Positions 49,235-59,522 of a DNA stretch of 64,000 nucleotides are shown here, piece by piece. The stretch comes from Sphingobacterium chungjuense (GTDB lineage: Bacteria; Bacteroidota; Bacteroidia; Sphingobacteriales; Sphingobacteriaceae): assembly GCF_011316935.1 (NCBI RefSeq), contig NZ_WLYS01000005.1, positions 62,001 through 126,000 of the forward strand, in the 5' to 3' direction. A program made the translations under genes and the position numbers. The notes below the pieces were generated by a model that ran no database searches, was not told the origin of the DNA, and saw only the letters and a program-made list of their open reading frames with translations. Positions within the stretch are counted from its first letter, which is position 1. The number at the start of each line of letters is the position of its first letter.

Positions 49235-49252
49235 ATTGATTTTATTATAAGT

Positions 49253-49690
49253 TTAATTTTCAATTCGTTTTTGCGATGATGTATGTATTGCGCCCATGCT
49301 CCATAATGCCAACCAGATCAATGGCGGTTGGAAAAAAAGACGGATAAATCGGGCCTTATCGGTATTTAAACCAAATGCATTTCTACGGTTTTGATATTGA
49401 GCCCAATTTCCTGGGAACACTGCTATTAAAAAGGAGCCAATCAACCAACCAATTTTTGGATCCCGATGTCCTCGCCAGAGAATAAGCAGTCCGAGTAAAA
49501 TTTCGACATAACCAGACCAGACTACCGTCTGATCTTTTGTTGCCGGAATCCATTTAGGCACTTGCGCTCGAAAGGCGCGACGGCCAAATGTAAGATGTGC
49601 TATACCCGCATACACAAAGAATACACCTAATGCTATTCTTCCAATATGTCTACCTATTCCTAGTTTTTGCCTTTTTGTCCCTTTCATCAT
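49253..49690 (-). CDS. DoxX-like small membrane protein
   Basis: A 145-residue membrane protein from the ATG at 49690, 13 bases after the catalase gene. Four hydrophobic segments and the pattern GVFFVYAGIAHLTFGRRAFRAQVPKWIP, which fits DoxX/YphA-like proteins. A longer start at 49732 would overlap the end of katE and is not preferred. DoxX-like proteins link to redox and thiol balance. The genes katE, this gene and the hydrolase form an operon on the minus strand. Confidence 0.75.
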   Translation of the reverse strand: MMKGTKRQKLGIGRHIGRIALGVFFVYAGIAHLTFGRRAFRAQVPKWIPATKDQTVVWSGYVEILLGLLILWRGHRDPKIGWLIGSFLIAVFPGNWAQYQNRRNAFGLNTDKARFIRLFFQPPLIWLALWSMGAIHTSSQKRIEN

Positions 49691-49703
49691 GTTGTTTTTT
49701 AAA

Positions 49704-51836
49704 CTATGCTGGCACTTTTCGAAAAGATTCACGTGCCCAGATCCGGTGTTTTGCCACCGCTTTTACAAACTCGTCTAACTGCTGATCGGCTGTTTCTACT
49801 AAGATTCCCCAATCGTCGTCATTTTTTTTGATGTACGTGTGGTTCAAGATTTCCTCTGCACCAGCACCGAAGGCTATCGGCTTACAATGTCTATATACCT
49901 CATTAACAAACTGAAACACGTCTGGTTCTTCCGATAATGATTTAATCGACTTTTCACCACTAGGTATGAATAATGCATCGTATAACACAGAAGCTTCGGT
50001 CAAGAAACTATGCTCAATCGGCATTGTATTTCCTTGCTTAGTTTTTACGGAGCCCACTTTTGGCCCGATCAATACCGGCGTAGCACCACCTTCCTCCAAT
50101 GGGATGGTCAGTTTTTCCAATGATTCTTCGCAAACACCATCTGCTACAAGTACAGCGACCTTTTTAGTTTTGATACCTTCCACTTTATTAAACTCCATAC
50201 TCAATGCTTCTGATTTTTCTACTTCGGGCTTGTTTGGGGTTATTGGATAATCTGCATGATTTTGCTTGGCATAAAACAGGGTTTCTTCTGCCAGACCATT
50301 TGGCACTTCTAATCCCAAATTATCGGCGACTTGTTTTGCTAAATCTGTGTCTACTTGCGAAAGGATTCCCAAATAGCGTTTTCTTACTTCAACTAAATTT
50401 ATCTTTCCTAATTCAAAACTAAAGGCGCTAACGATATGCGATTTTTCGGGCTCAGACTGGCTATTATAAAACAAGGTAGCTTGCGTGAAATGATCCGCGA
50501 AACTATCTGATCTGCCACGCACTTTAGTTTCTGTCGTTTCCTCTGGAAAAGAATCAAAACCTTGTCCTTGTATCATGGCGTGGAATGGACATCCACCGCC
50601 CATACTGTTTGGAAAGTAATTGGCCTTACCTTTTGCAATATCGTGTCGCATATGTCCATCACGCTGATTGTTGTGTATCGGAGCAACCGATCTATTGATC
50701 GGTAATTCGTGAAAATTGGCGCTTCCTAAACGGCTGAGCTGCGTATCTGTATAAGAGAACAGACGACCTTGCAAAAGTGGATCACTTGAAAATTCGATGC
50801 CGGGCACAATATGCCCCGGGTGAAAAGCAACCTGTTCTGTTTCCGCAAAGAAATTATCTGGATTTCTATTCAAGGTTAGCTTACCTACCCGCTGCACAGG
50901 AATCAACTCTTCCGGAATGATTTTAGTTGGATCCAACACATCAAATGAAAAGCCGTCCGCTTGCTCTTGTGTAAAGATCTGTAAACCCAATTCCCATTCA
51001 GGATAATTCCCAGCTTCAATGTTTTCCCACAAATCACGGCGATGAAAATCGGGATCGAATCCCGAGATTTTCTGTGCTTCGTTCCATGCCACACTTTGCA
51101 TGCCTAATAAAGGCTTCCAGTGAAACTTAACAAAATGCGATTCATTTTGCATATTGATGAGGCGGAAGGTATGTACGCCAAAACCCTCCATTGTACGATA
51201 ATTTTTGGGAATCCCACGGTCGGACATCGCCCACATCATCATATGTGCTGATTCTGGCATGAGGGATACAAAATCCCAAAAGGTATCGTGCGCGGAGGCG
51301 GCCTGCGGAATCTCATTATCTGCTTCTGGTTTTACCGCGTGTACGAGATCTGGAAAGTTCATCGCATCTTGTATAAAAAAGACAGGTATGTTATTCCCCA
51401 CCAAATCATAGATCCCCTCGTCAGTATAAAATTTTACGGCAAAGCCACGTGCATCACGCGCCATATCGGTCGATCCTTTAGACCCAGCGACGGTTGAAAA
51501 ACGCACGAAAACAGGCGTTTCTTTCGCCGGATTTTGCAGAAAATCGGCTTTAGTATATTTTTCCAGTGATTCGTACACTTGGAACACACCATGTGCGCCA
51601 CTACCACGAGCATGCACGATGCGCTCTGGAATGCGCTCATGATCAAAGTGGAAGATTTTCTCTCGTAATATAAAATCTTCTAATAGAGTAGGCCCTCGTT
51701 TTCCTGCTTTTAGTGAATTATTGTTGTCATGTATGTTCAACCCTTGATTGGTTGTCATATTGGTCATGTTATTATTCACGAGGTTAGAGTCCATTTGCTC
51801 TCGCTTGGAGTTTCTTCCATCTTTACCAATTGCCAT
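49704..51836 (-). CDS. katE: Large-subunit catalase HPII
   Basis: A 710-residue heme catalase that disproportionates hydrogen peroxide. Conserved catalase parts include the distal His75 in RIVHARGSG, the [13 protein letters not shown] segment with the distal Asn, the proximal region NFHELPINR, and a C-terminal DJ-1/PfpI-like domain (about residues 555-710, [11 protein letters not shown] onward) that marks the large HPII type. It is the first gene in the operon with the DoxX-like and hydrolase genes, and is divergent from an SDR gene. Its start at the ATG at 51836 gives a 45-residue flexible N-terminus, usual for HPII. Confidence 0.96.
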   Translation of the reverse strand: MAIGKDGRNSKREQMDSNLVNNNMTNMTTNQGLNIHDNNNSLKAGKRGPTLLEDFILREKIFHFDHERIPERIVHARGSGAHGVFQVYESLEKYTKADFLQNPAKETPVFVRFSTVAGSKGSTDMARDARGFAVKFYTDEGIYDLVGNNIPVFFIQDAMNFPDLVHAVKPEADNEIPQAASAHDTFWDFVSLMPESAHMMMWAMSDRGIPKNYRTMEGFGVHTFRLINMQNESHFVKFHWKPLLGMQSVAWNEAQKISGFDPDFHRRDLWENIEAGNYPEWELGLQIFTQEQADGFSFDVLDPTKIIPEELIPVQRVGKLTLNRNPDNFFAETEQVAFHPGHIVPGIEFSSDPLLQGRLFSYTDTQLSRLGSANFHELPINRSVAPIHNNQRDGHMRHDIAKGKANYFPNSMGGGCPFHAMIQGQGFDSFPEETTETKVRGRSDSFADHFTQATLFYNSQSEPEKSHIVSAFSFELGKINLVEVRKRYLGILSQVDTDLAKQVADNLGLEVPNGLAEETLFYAKQNHADYPITPNKPEVEKSEALSMEFNKVEGIKTKKVAVLVADGVCEESLEKLTIPLEEGGATPVLIGPKVGSVKTKQGNTMPIEHSFLTEASVLYDALFIPSGEKSIKSLSEEPDVFQFVNEVYRHCKPIAFGAGAEEILNHTYIKKNDDDWGILVETADQQLDEFVKAVAKHRIWARESFRKVPA

Positions 51837-51945
51837 AATTATCTTATTAGGTTTTTATGTATATCTTATTATCTCTTTATAGTACTTCTCAACCGGCGCT
51901 GCAATGGGCATAAATCCTGCTTTGATCTTGCACTTTGCATTTAAC

Positions 51946-51960
51946 ATCATTGTCAATGAT
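51946..51960. promoter_or_regulatory. Near-perfect 15-bp palindrome in the katE/SDR divergent region
   Basis: ATCATTG-T-CAATGAT: two perfect 7-base arms with a one-base centre. It lies 110 bases upstream of katE and 159 bases upstream of the SDR start, so it is positioned to control either or both. Its regulator is not known; Fur-, PerR- or OxyR-type control are all conceivable. Confidence 0.4.
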
Positions 51961-52118
51961 TGAACAGTTGCTACAGGCAATAGTTTGATAAATCAACCAC
52001 CTAAAACACATACGGGTAGTATTACGTCTACGGCAAGCGTACATGCCGCAAAGTACCGGAGGTGACTTCGTGATCTGTACTATTTGAAAACATTCAGGAG
52101 GCAAAAGCGTCTATTGCT

Positions 52119-53066
52119 ATGAGAGACTCGCATACTGAAATGCACAAAAACACAAAATTGAAAAACATGGAGAATAAAGAGACACCAGGATTAGTGAATC
52201 CACTTACCCGATTTCAACAGCCACCATATCCAAAACAGCAACAACCATTTCCGGGATTAGCCGGTAAGATGGATCCTATTCCAGATCATGGCGAAACTTC
52301 GTACGTAGGATCAGGCAAGTTAAAAGGTCGCAAAGCCTTGATCACGGGAGGTGATTCTGGTATTGGCCGTGCAGCGGCTATTGCCTATGCTCGTGAAGGT
52401 GCTGATGTTGCTATCAATTATCTACCTCATGAGGAAGAAGATGCACAAGAAGTGATTCGGTATATCGAAGAAGCAGGTCAGAAAGGTTTTGCAATTCCGG
52501 GTGACATCACAGACGAAGCTTTCTGTGTACAGTTAGTGGAAGATGCAGTGGCGCATTTGGGCGGATTAGATATATTAGTCAATAATGCGGGGAAACAAAA
52601 GAGTCACGATTCCATCGAAGACATTGATTCCAGAGATTTTGATCTCACGATGAAAACGAATATTTACGCGCCTTATTGGATCACCAAAGCAGCTTTAAAG
52701 CATTTGAAACCTGGATCTGCGATCATTGCGACTTCGTCTGTACAGGCATACGACCCATCGGCTAACCTTTTCGATTACGCCCAGACTAAAGCCGCAAATG
52801 TTGCTTATGTAAAGTCCTTGTCGAAACAATTAGGACCTAAAGGTATTCGCGTAAACGGTGTTTCACCAGGTCCAATCTGGACACCATTACAGATTTGTGG
52901 TGGTCAGCCATCCGATGCGATTCCAGAATTTGGCGCTACGGCACCGTTAGAACGTGCAGGGCAGCCTGTTGAGTTAGCTGGAGTTTACGTGCTGCTAGCA
53001 GATACCACCTCAAGTTACTCACACGGACAGATTGTCGGCGTAGCCGGCGGTTATGGCCACCCGTAG
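52119..53066 (+). CDS. SDR-family oxidoreductase (YghA-like)
   Basis: A 315-residue short-chain dehydrogenase with an extended N-terminal region containing GLAGKMDPIPDHGE, typical of the YghA-like stress-linked subgroup. Rossmann motif TGGDSGIGRAAA, NNAGKQ, and the active-site YAQTKAAN (Tyr-x3-Lys). The substrate is not known, though members are often aldehyde reductases. An AGGAGG lies 16 bases before the first ATG at 52119, unusual for this phylum; other starts at 52140 or 52167 (MENKETPG) are possible. It is divergent from katE. Confidence 0.9.
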   Translation: MRDSHTEMHKNTKLKNMENKETPGLVNPLTRFQQPPYPKQQQPFPGLAGKMDPIPDHGETSYVGSGKLKGRKALITGGDSGIGRAAAIAYAREGADVAINYLPHEEEDAQEVIRYIEEAGQKGFAIPGDITDEAFCVQLVEDAVAHLGGLDILVNNAGKQKSHDSIEDIDSRDFDLTMKTNIYAPYWITKAALKHLKPGSAIIATSSVQAYDPSANLFDYAQTKAANVAYVKSLSKQLGPKGIRVNGVSPGPIWTPLQICGGQPSDAIPEFGATAPLERAGQPVELAGVYVLLADTTSSYSHGQIVGVAGGYGHP

Positions 53067-53110
53067 AAAAATAATAATGAGTGATTATTAAATGTTGTCC
53101 ATACGACTGG

Positions 53111-53150
53111 GTAGTCGGTATGTGGTGCGCCCACAGCCGACTACTTTTTT
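53111..53150 (+). terminator. Intrinsic terminator after the SDR gene
   Basis: An imperfect stem (53111-53125 with 53131-53144; outer 8 bp and inner 5 bp paired, two mismatches) is followed by six T residues (53145-53150), 45 bases after the SDR stop codon. Confidence 0.75.
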
Positions 53151-53187
53151 GGTATACTATGTGCAGTAATAAAAAGAAAGGATTCGC

Positions 53188-53469
53188 ATGAATAACAATC
53201 AAACTGTGTTAGATAAAGCCATTGACAAAGCATTGTCCTTCGTAGAAAGTAAACATAGTGAGGAATTGGACAATAGTTCTTGTGTACGTATTGGAATCTA
53301 TGTACATCGGCGTCAACCGCCGCTACCACCATTGGGGATCAATTATATCATCACGTTCAAACGTGGAAAAGATCAAGAATGGCAATATGAAAGCCACGAA
53401 CGGCACATTCCGTCCGTGGACTATGCAAAAATCACCAATGTCGATCCAATATTGCATTATTGCGGATAA
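53188..53469 (+). CDS. Small unknown protein next to the trehalose operon
   Basis: 93 residues with no signal peptide or membrane segment. A helical N-terminus (DKAIDKALSFVESKH) is followed by a beta-rich part (CVRIGIYVHRRQPPLPPLG, INYIITFKRG). No family recognised. It converges with the treY-malQ gene, and the two stop codons sit in the two arms of one hairpin (53462-53488). Confidence 0.6.
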   Translation: MNNNQTVLDKAIDKALSFVESKHSEELDNSSCVRIGIYVHRRQPPLPPLGINYIITFKRGKDQEWQYESHERHIPSVDYAKITNVDPILHYCG

Positions 53470-53488
53470 TGCACTGCGCATTATCCGC
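53462..53488. terminator. Hairpin that carries the stop codons of two converging genes
   Basis: An 11-bp perfect inverted repeat (53462-53472 with 53478-53488) and 5-base loop. The plus-strand stop TAA (53467-53469) is in the left arm and the minus-strand stop (53481-53483) is in the right arm; each gene ends GC-GGA-TAA-TGC. There is no T run, so a transcription end here would not be a classical intrinsic one. Confidence 0.55.
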
Positions 53489-56400
53489 GATTAAATACCT
53501 TTACAATTTCTCGCAGCTCTTTTATTCTGCTGGCGTCAAAATCTCCCGATTGCATTTGCCAGCTCCAATTTCCTTCGGTCGTTGCAGGCGTATTCATTCG
53601 AGTACGCTCATCCAGATCTAAGATATCTTGCATGGGTACAATGGCCATATTTGCGCTAGAGCCATAAGCTAATCGAAGCAAAGCATCATTGATGGAGTTT
53701 GCATTGACTTGTTGGCCAGCGTAGCGCTTAATATTCTGACGCACGGTTTCATCCGTTTCCGTCTCGTACCAGCCACGCGTCGTATTATTATCATGCGTAC
53801 CTGTGTACACCACATAATTCTCCTCATATTGATGTGGAATGTGTGGGGAGGATGCGATATCATCACCAAAGGCGAACTGCAAGACTTTCATACCCGGCAT
53901 TTTCTGTTCGTCGCGCAGATCATAGACCGCATCGTCAATGTCACCCAGATCTTCTGCAATGAAAGGTAGTTCGCCAAATGCCTGACGGATTTTGGCAAAA
54001 AGAGCTTTTCCGGGTGCTTTTTTCCATGCGCCTGACTTGGCAGATTCGGCACTAGCGGGCACTTCCCAATAAGCAGCGAATGCCCGAAAGTGATCCAGCC
54101 GTATCATATCGAACAACGCGACGTTGCGCGCTATTCGTGCCGTCCACCATCTAAAACCGGTTTTTTTGTGCGCTTCCCAATTAAAGACTGGCATGCCCCA
54201 CAATTGTCCATCTGCATTGAAATAATCGGGCGGCACACCTGCTACCGCTTTAAGATTGCCATCTTCTTCTAGCGCAAATAGTGAAGGGTTAGCCCACACA
54301 TCCGCCGAATCGTGACTCACATAAATGGGAATATCACCTAAGATAGATATATCGCGTGCATGGCAATAGCGGCGCAATTTTGCCCATTGTTTGTCGAATA
54401 TATATTGTAACCATTTTTGAAACAAGATAGCAGATTGATGCTGGTTGGTAAAGCTTTTTAAGGCGTCTGCATCGCGCATGCGATAAGCCTCGTCCCACGA
54501 ATACCAAGCTACATGATCCTGTTTTTCGCGAAGTACGACATAAAGCGCATAATCATCCAACCACTTACTTTCCGACCTACAAAACTGCTGAAATTCTACG
54601 TCGCTTCTTACATCAGATTGGTCGAAAGCGGCTTGCAAAAGCGGCATTTTATAGGCTTCTGCTCGCTCAAAATCCACCTTATGATGCTTAGGCTTCTTTT
54701 TCTTATTAGGATATGATTGACCGTATTGTTGCGTAATCCCGAGCTGATCCAGATCAATTAATAGCGGATTCCCAGCCATCGCACTCCACGTACTATAAGG
54801 CGAATGAAACTGATCTTTCGCGGTAGGCCCAAGAGGTAATACTTGCCACCACCGTTGTCCGGCGGCAGCCAATTGATCAGCAAAGTTATAGGCTTCTTTG
54901 CCTAAATCACCAATTCCATTTTTTGATGGGAGCGAGGTGATGTGCAATACGATGCCTGCACTTCGCTTATTAACGGTAGATTGGCCTTGCAGCACGGCGA
55001 TTGGTAAATCTTCAAAAAGCGTATTGATGTCGATCTGTTTTGCATCTGTGCGTACAGCAGACCACGCATGTCGCCATTGGATTTCCTGATCTGCCGGTAA
55101 TACAATATGCGTATCCTCCCAATCAAATTTTCGAAAATCTTCATGGGTCGATTTAGCAATAGAAGCGAGGTGTAAAGGTATGGCAACCAGCACCCAATCT
55201 TGACGATATTTGCGCGCATAAGCCAATATATGACGTTTGTATTTGCCAGCCACCTCCACAGGTTGGTACATGCCATCGCGGAATACATCGGCATAATCAG
55301 CTCTCATTCGCAATAAGTGATGTAGTAGCGCTAGCTTAATTTTGCCCGAATGCCTTTCTTCCCACAATGTCGAAATTTGTTCTTGTAATGAGGAAGCCTT
55401 TATTTTTTCCAAATACTTTTGTCGCAGCGCATAATCTACTGGTCGTCGATTATCTGGATCTACAAACCCTAGTTCCCATAATTCAGAACCTTGATACACA
55501 TCGGGGATACCGGGACAGGTTAATTTTAGCACTAGCTGATTTAATGAATTGCTGATGCCAAAATCAAGATATTTAAGCAAGAAGTCGTGAAATTTCGGGA
55601 AGAATGCCTGTTTTTTATTCAATAAATAGCTGGCAAAGGATTTGAAACTATCCTCGTATGCTTCATTGGGCGCAGCCCAATCCGAGCGCTCTTTGCCTTC
55701 CCTTAAATATTTTTCCAAATAAGCATATAAGCGCGAATCATAATCGTCATACGGTGTATCTGGCATAGGATACGAGCCAAACAACGATTGGTATAAGAAA
55801 TATCGATCGTTAGGATGCGGTAAATCTTGCTTGTAGCTATTGGCTAAATCGGCTTCCCAAGATTTTACCGCTTCGATCCATTGTTCAGGTATCGCACTAA
55901 GTACTTGTAAACGCGCGCGTTGATCTTCACCTCGCTTCGTATCGTGCGTAGCACTTCCATTCAATGCTTCGGGCCATTTGGCTTGCCGATCAAGCATTGC
56001 TTGGTGAAATTTCTTCTTCGATAAACCAAAGTTCTCCGGGTGATCGCCGACCTCATGCCGACCAATATGGCGATGGTAGGTATACATCAAGGTATCTTCC
56101 ACACCTTTAGCCATTACTGGACCTGCAAATTGCATGCATCGTGCAAAAAACAACGCAGTTTTTTCTGCCAATTCATGCTCATTAGTAGATTGTGCTTTGT
56201 CAAATATTGCCGCAAGTGCTTTTACTGCTTTTTTATTCGCAGCCTTATTTTTTAGCATTTGTTCGAAGACAGAATCCATTAGTTTTACAGACGCATCCGC
56301 TAGTGGAAATTGCTCATCGTACAAACGATACACAGGAAAATAAACCAGAAAGCCGGCAATAGCTTCTTTCATGTCGCTTGCAGTAAGCGAGGTATCCGCA

Positions 56401-57671
56401 GGAAGCAATTCCAGCTGAAGCAGGTAGTGGTACAAATTATCGATCTCGCCGCCCATGTGGTTTTTCAATATGGCCGCCTTTTTCTGGAGTTGTAGCGTAT
56501 GTACATCCGCTGTGATACCAGTCAGCTCATGATAGTACGCCGTCAACAACTTTTCGCTTTTCTCATTCGTCAGTACGTTATTGCATAACGACAAAAACTC
56601 ATAACCCGTAGCGCCTTGAATCGGCCATTCTTCCGGCAATTCTTCGCCCGTTTCTAGGATTTTTTCGGCGACGATGTAGGTTTCTGCACCACAAAGCGTA
56701 CGGAGATCACGTAGGTATTTTGATGGATTGTACAATCCATCAATATGATCAATACGAAGTCCGTCGAAAATACCTTTATCTATTAGTTCTTTTATTAATG
56801 AATGCGTATCTGCAAATACTTCTGGCCGATCTACATTCATACAAATCAGACCATTCACGGTAAAGAATCGCCGGTAATTGATCTGCTTATCCGTTTCTTG
56901 CCAATGGCACAGACGATAATTTTGCTGTTCTAATAATGCGCTCATCGCGTTTGCATCCAACCGGAAATGAGCTAAATGTCGCTGTAGTTGGTTACGAGCT
57001 TTCGTGCCAGTAAATAACTTAGCGAGTGATTTATACACATTTTTTCGTCCTGACATCTCATCAATAGGCTGTCCTTGCAATTGTTGCATCAGCTCCGCCC
57101 AATCGTCTTTTTGATCGCTATCATCGAACAATCCTTGTAATAGATAGGCGTAGCTAGATGGTGCGAGTGGAAAAGACTGATCGTAATACTGAATCACGAA
57201 TTTACCTTTATCGAACTGGATGCTTAGTTCTTCGTCTTCGCATGCTTGACGCAAAGATTTCCCTAATACAGGCACCATCATCTTGCCGTCCATCAGCTCA
57301 CTACTGAAACTAGTATCGAAATAGGATTGATAGGCAGAATCAACACCATTTTCCAACAGATCCATCAACCACGTGTTGTCTGGATGAAAAGCCATATGAT
57401 TGGGCACGATGTCTTGCAGCCACGCCATTTGATGCTGACTTAATTTCTTTTTAAGCTGGATCAATTGGTTTTTAGTGCCGATCTCTGGGTTGATGCGATG
57501 GCTACTGATACCATCATAACCGTGCGTACTACCCGGCGTAGCAGCCAATAGTGGTGATGCATAAATAGTATGAACGCCTAGCTGTTGTAAGTACGACGTG
57601 ATTTGCTCCAAATTGGATAATTTGAAATCCTGATGGAATTGAATGCGATACGTATTGTGTGGATGAGGCAT
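53481..57671 (-). CDS. Fused maltooligosyltrehalose synthase and 4-alpha-glucanotransferase (TreY-MalQ)
   Basis: A 1396-residue protein of two glycoside hydrolase domains. Residues 1 to about 890 are TreY (GH13): it converts the reducing end of a maltodextrin into a trehalosyl unit; family parts include THGYDGISSHRINPEIG, LQDIVPNHMAFH and GLRIDHIDGLYNP. From about 900 follows a complete MalQ (GH77) with GIVLHITSLPSKNGIGDLG, DHFRAFAAYWEV and PFIAEDLGDI. MalQ can reshuffle short maltodextrins left after TreY and TreZ into longer ones. The fusion is the last gene of the glgX-treZ-treY-malQ operon, and its start lies 22 bases after treZ. Confidence 0.93.
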   Translation of the reverse strand: MPHPHNTYRIQFHQDFKLSNLEQITSYLQQLGVHTIYASPLLAATPGSTHGYDGISSHRINPEIGTKNQLIQLKKKLSQHQMAWLQDIVPNHMAFHPDNTWLMDLLENGVDSAYQSYFDTSFSSELMDGKMMVPVLGKSLRQACEDEELSIQFDKGKFVIQYYDQSFPLAPSSYAYLLQGLFDDSDQKDDWAELMQQLQGQPIDEMSGRKNVYKSLAKLFTGTKARNQLQRHLAHFRLDANAMSALLEQQNYRLCHWQETDKQINYRRFFTVNGLICMNVDRPEVFADTHSLIKELIDKGIFDGLRIDHIDGLYNPSKYLRDLRTLCGAETYIVAEKILETGEELPEEWPIQGATGYEFLSLCNNVLTNEKSEKLLTAYYHELTGITADVHTLQLQKKAAILKNHMGGEIDNLYHYLLQLELLPADTSLTASDMKEAIAGFLVYFPVYRLYDEQFPLADASVKLMDSVFEQMLKNKAANKKAVKALAAIFDKAQSTNEHELAEKTALFFARCMQFAGPVMAKGVEDTLMYTYHRHIGRHEVGDHPENFGLSKKKFHQAMLDRQAKWPEALNGSATHDTKRGEDQRARLQVLSAIPEQWIEAVKSWEADLANSYKQDLPHPNDRYFLYQSLFGSYPMPDTPYDDYDSRLYAYLEKYLREGKERSDWAAPNEAYEDSFKSFASYLLNKKQAFFPKFHDFLLKYLDFGISNSLNQLVLKLTCPGIPDVYQGSELWELGFVDPDNRRPVDYALRQKYLEKIKASSLQEQISTLWEERHSGKIKLALLHHLLRMRADYADVFRDGMYQPVEVAGKYKRHILAYARKYRQDWVLVAIPLHLASIAKSTHEDFRKFDWEDTHIVLPADQEIQWRHAWSAVRTDAKQIDINTLFEDLPIAVLQGQSTVNKRSAGIVLHITSLPSKNGIGDLGKEAYNFADQLAAAGQRWWQVLPLGPTAKDQFHSPYSTWSAMAGNPLLIDLDQLGITQQYGQSYPNKKKKPKHHKVDFERAEAYKMPLLQAAFDQSDVRSDVEFQQFCRSESKWLDDYALYVVLREKQDHVAWYSWDEAYRMRDADALKSFTNQHQSAILFQKWLQYIFDKQWAKLRRYCHARDISILGDIPIYVSHDSADVWANPSLFALEEDGNLKAVAGVPPDYFNADGQLWGMPVFNWEAHKKTGFRWWTARIARNVALFDMIRLDHFRAFAAYWEVPASAESAKSGAWKKAPGKALFAKIRQAFGELPFIAEDLGDIDDAVYDLRDEQKMPGMKVLQFAFGDDIASSPHIPHQYEENYVVYTGTHDNNTTRGWYETETDETVRQNIKRYAGQQVNANSINDALLRLAYGSSANMAIVPMQDILDLDERTRMNTPATTEGNWSWQMQSGDFDASRIKELREIVKVFNRG

Positions 57672-57693
57672 GACAAAGTCCTAAATAGATTAT

Positions 57694-59511
57694 TTATAGT
57701 TGTTGAAAGAAAACGCCAGTAGTTGCAGGAATTGTGACCTCGCCATTAAAGAGATCAGCAGTCGGTCCAGAACCGCCCCAAGCTGGATCAGAAGTATCCC
57801 AAATTCGTTCCCACGAATAAGCACTATCTAAACTCACCGTTTGTGCTGCTGATGAAAAGTTTAGTAGGCCAACCATTAATTGATCTTCAAATGCGTAACT
57901 TAATACAATAACCGACTTGGGTTCATCGTATTGTACGGTAACCAATGATCGATCTACTTGACGAAGGATACTATTCGCTTTGCGGAAACTGATTAAAGCT
58001 TCGTAATAGGCCAACATCTGCTGATGCGCCCCTGAGTCTACTTCATCCCACTTTAAAACACAGTCGGCAAAAGTGTTTTCCGACTGAGGGTCGGGAGCTT
58101 CGGCATCCGAATGAAATGATTTAAACTCTTCTTTGCGACCTTTTCGTACGGCTTCAATCAACTCCTCATCGCTATGATGTACGAAGTATTGGAATGGGGT
58201 AGAAGCCGACCACTCTTCGCCCATAAACAACATCGGTACAAATGGTGAAGCCATCACTGTAAGCGCCATCAATCGTTGCATGTCGGCAGAGAAGAGCATG
58301 CTCGAGCGCTCGCCCAGCATACGATTGCCGGTCTGATCGTGGTTTTGAGAAAACACGATGAAATGGTCTCCCGTAATACCAACAGTATCCGTCCCGAAGA
58401 ATTTCTGCCGATGTTCAGAGTATTGACCAGTATACACGTAAGCATGTTGCAAGGATTTCGCTAAATCGGCGACACCGTGAAAATCACTGTAATAGCCGTC
58501 GGGTTTGCCACCAGCAGCTACGCGTAAAGCGTGATGAAACTCATCGACCCATTGCCCATCCATAGCAAAGCCATTTTTCTCTAAGGATTCCAAATAACGT
58601 CTGTCATTCAGGTCACATTCCACGATGAGATAATGATCTCGCTCTTGTTCCTCGATCCAAGCATTTGTCTCTCTCCGGATATCTTGCAAAATATGCGAGG
58701 CGCTCCAATCCTTTAAGGCATGTGCCGCATCGATTCGCAAGGCGTCTACATGATAATCTGCAAACCACATACGCACATTAGCGAGTACAAAATCGCGCAC
58801 GCCATTGCTATATGCATCATCAAAATTGATCGCGCTACCCCAAGGTGTGCCATATTTGTCAGTAAAATAAGGGCCGTAATTGGGTGCGTAATTTCCTTCT
58901 GGTCCAAAGTGATTGTATACCACATCCAAGACTATAGCGATGTCTTGTGCGTGCGCTGCATCGACAAGCTGTTGAAATGCTTTTGGCCCGCCATAGGAGT
59001 CTTGCACCGCAAAAGGAAATACCCCATCATAGCCCCAATTTCGTTCGCCGGGGAATTGCGCAATCGGCATGATTTCAATCGCATTAATCCCCAATTTTTT
59101 GAGGTAAGGTATTTTGTCGATCGTTCCTTGGAAATCATGCGTATCCGTAAATGTGCCTATATGCAGTTCATAGATGATCAAATCTTTCATCGCAGGCACT
59201 GTATATCCGCCGTCTGTCCAATTAAAAGAGAGATCAACAACTTGGGATGCGCCATGTACACCTTCTGGTTGATAGTACGACGCTGGATCGGGATAGGCTT
59301 CGCCATCCAGTACAAATTGATATCGATCACCCGCTTTTATGGCATGTGTCTTGGTTTCCCAGTAACCGTATTCTTTACGATCCAGCGTGATGAGCGTTTT
59401 TTGATCTTCCACTTGGCATTGCACGATTTTTGCCTTTGGCGCCCATACTGAAATATGGGTGCCGTCGGCTGTGGTGCGAACACCGATATGATTTCTATTT
59501 GGTGTATTCAA
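57694..59511 (-). CDS. treZ: Maltooligosyltrehalose trehalohydrolase
   Basis: A 605-residue GH13 enzyme that cuts trehalose off the maltooligosyltrehalose made by TreY. N-terminal CBM48-like domain (ISVWAPKAKIVQCQVED), catalytic region with VVYNHFGPEGNY, DALRIDAAHAL (nucleophile Asp) and YLIVECDLND (acid Glu), and SQNHDQTGNR. It lies between glgX and treY-malQ, with 11 and 22 base gaps, so a single message is likely. Confidence 0.96.
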   Translation of the reverse strand: MNTPNRNHIGVRTTADGTHISVWAPKAKIVQCQVEDQKTLITLDRKEYGYWETKTHAIKAGDRYQFVLDGEAYPDPASYYQPEGVHGASQVVDLSFNWTDGGYTVPAMKDLIIYELHIGTFTDTHDFQGTIDKIPYLKKLGINAIEIMPIAQFPGERNWGYDGVFPFAVQDSYGGPKAFQQLVDAAHAQDIAIVLDVVYNHFGPEGNYAPNYGPYFTDKYGTPWGSAINFDDAYSNGVRDFVLANVRMWFADYHVDALRIDAAHALKDWSASHILQDIRRETNAWIEEQERDHYLIVECDLNDRRYLESLEKNGFAMDGQWVDEFHHALRVAAGGKPDGYYSDFHGVADLAKSLQHAYVYTGQYSEHRQKFFGTDTVGITGDHFIVFSQNHDQTGNRMLGERSSMLFSADMQRLMALTVMASPFVPMLFMGEEWSASTPFQYFVHHSDEELIEAVRKGRKEEFKSFHSDAEAPDPQSENTFADCVLKWDEVDSGAHQQMLAYYEALISFRKANSILRQVDRSLVTVQYDEPKSVIVLSYAFEDQLMVGLLNFSSAAQTVSLDSAYSWERIWDTSDPAWGGSGPTADLFNGEVTIPATTGVFFQQL

Positions 59512-59522
59512 AACTGCTTGCT

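Noticed and set aside
58720-59451. 243-codon frame on the plus strand inside treZ
   Set aside because: Antisense to a well-supported GH13 gene with intact motifs; shadow frame without coding composition.
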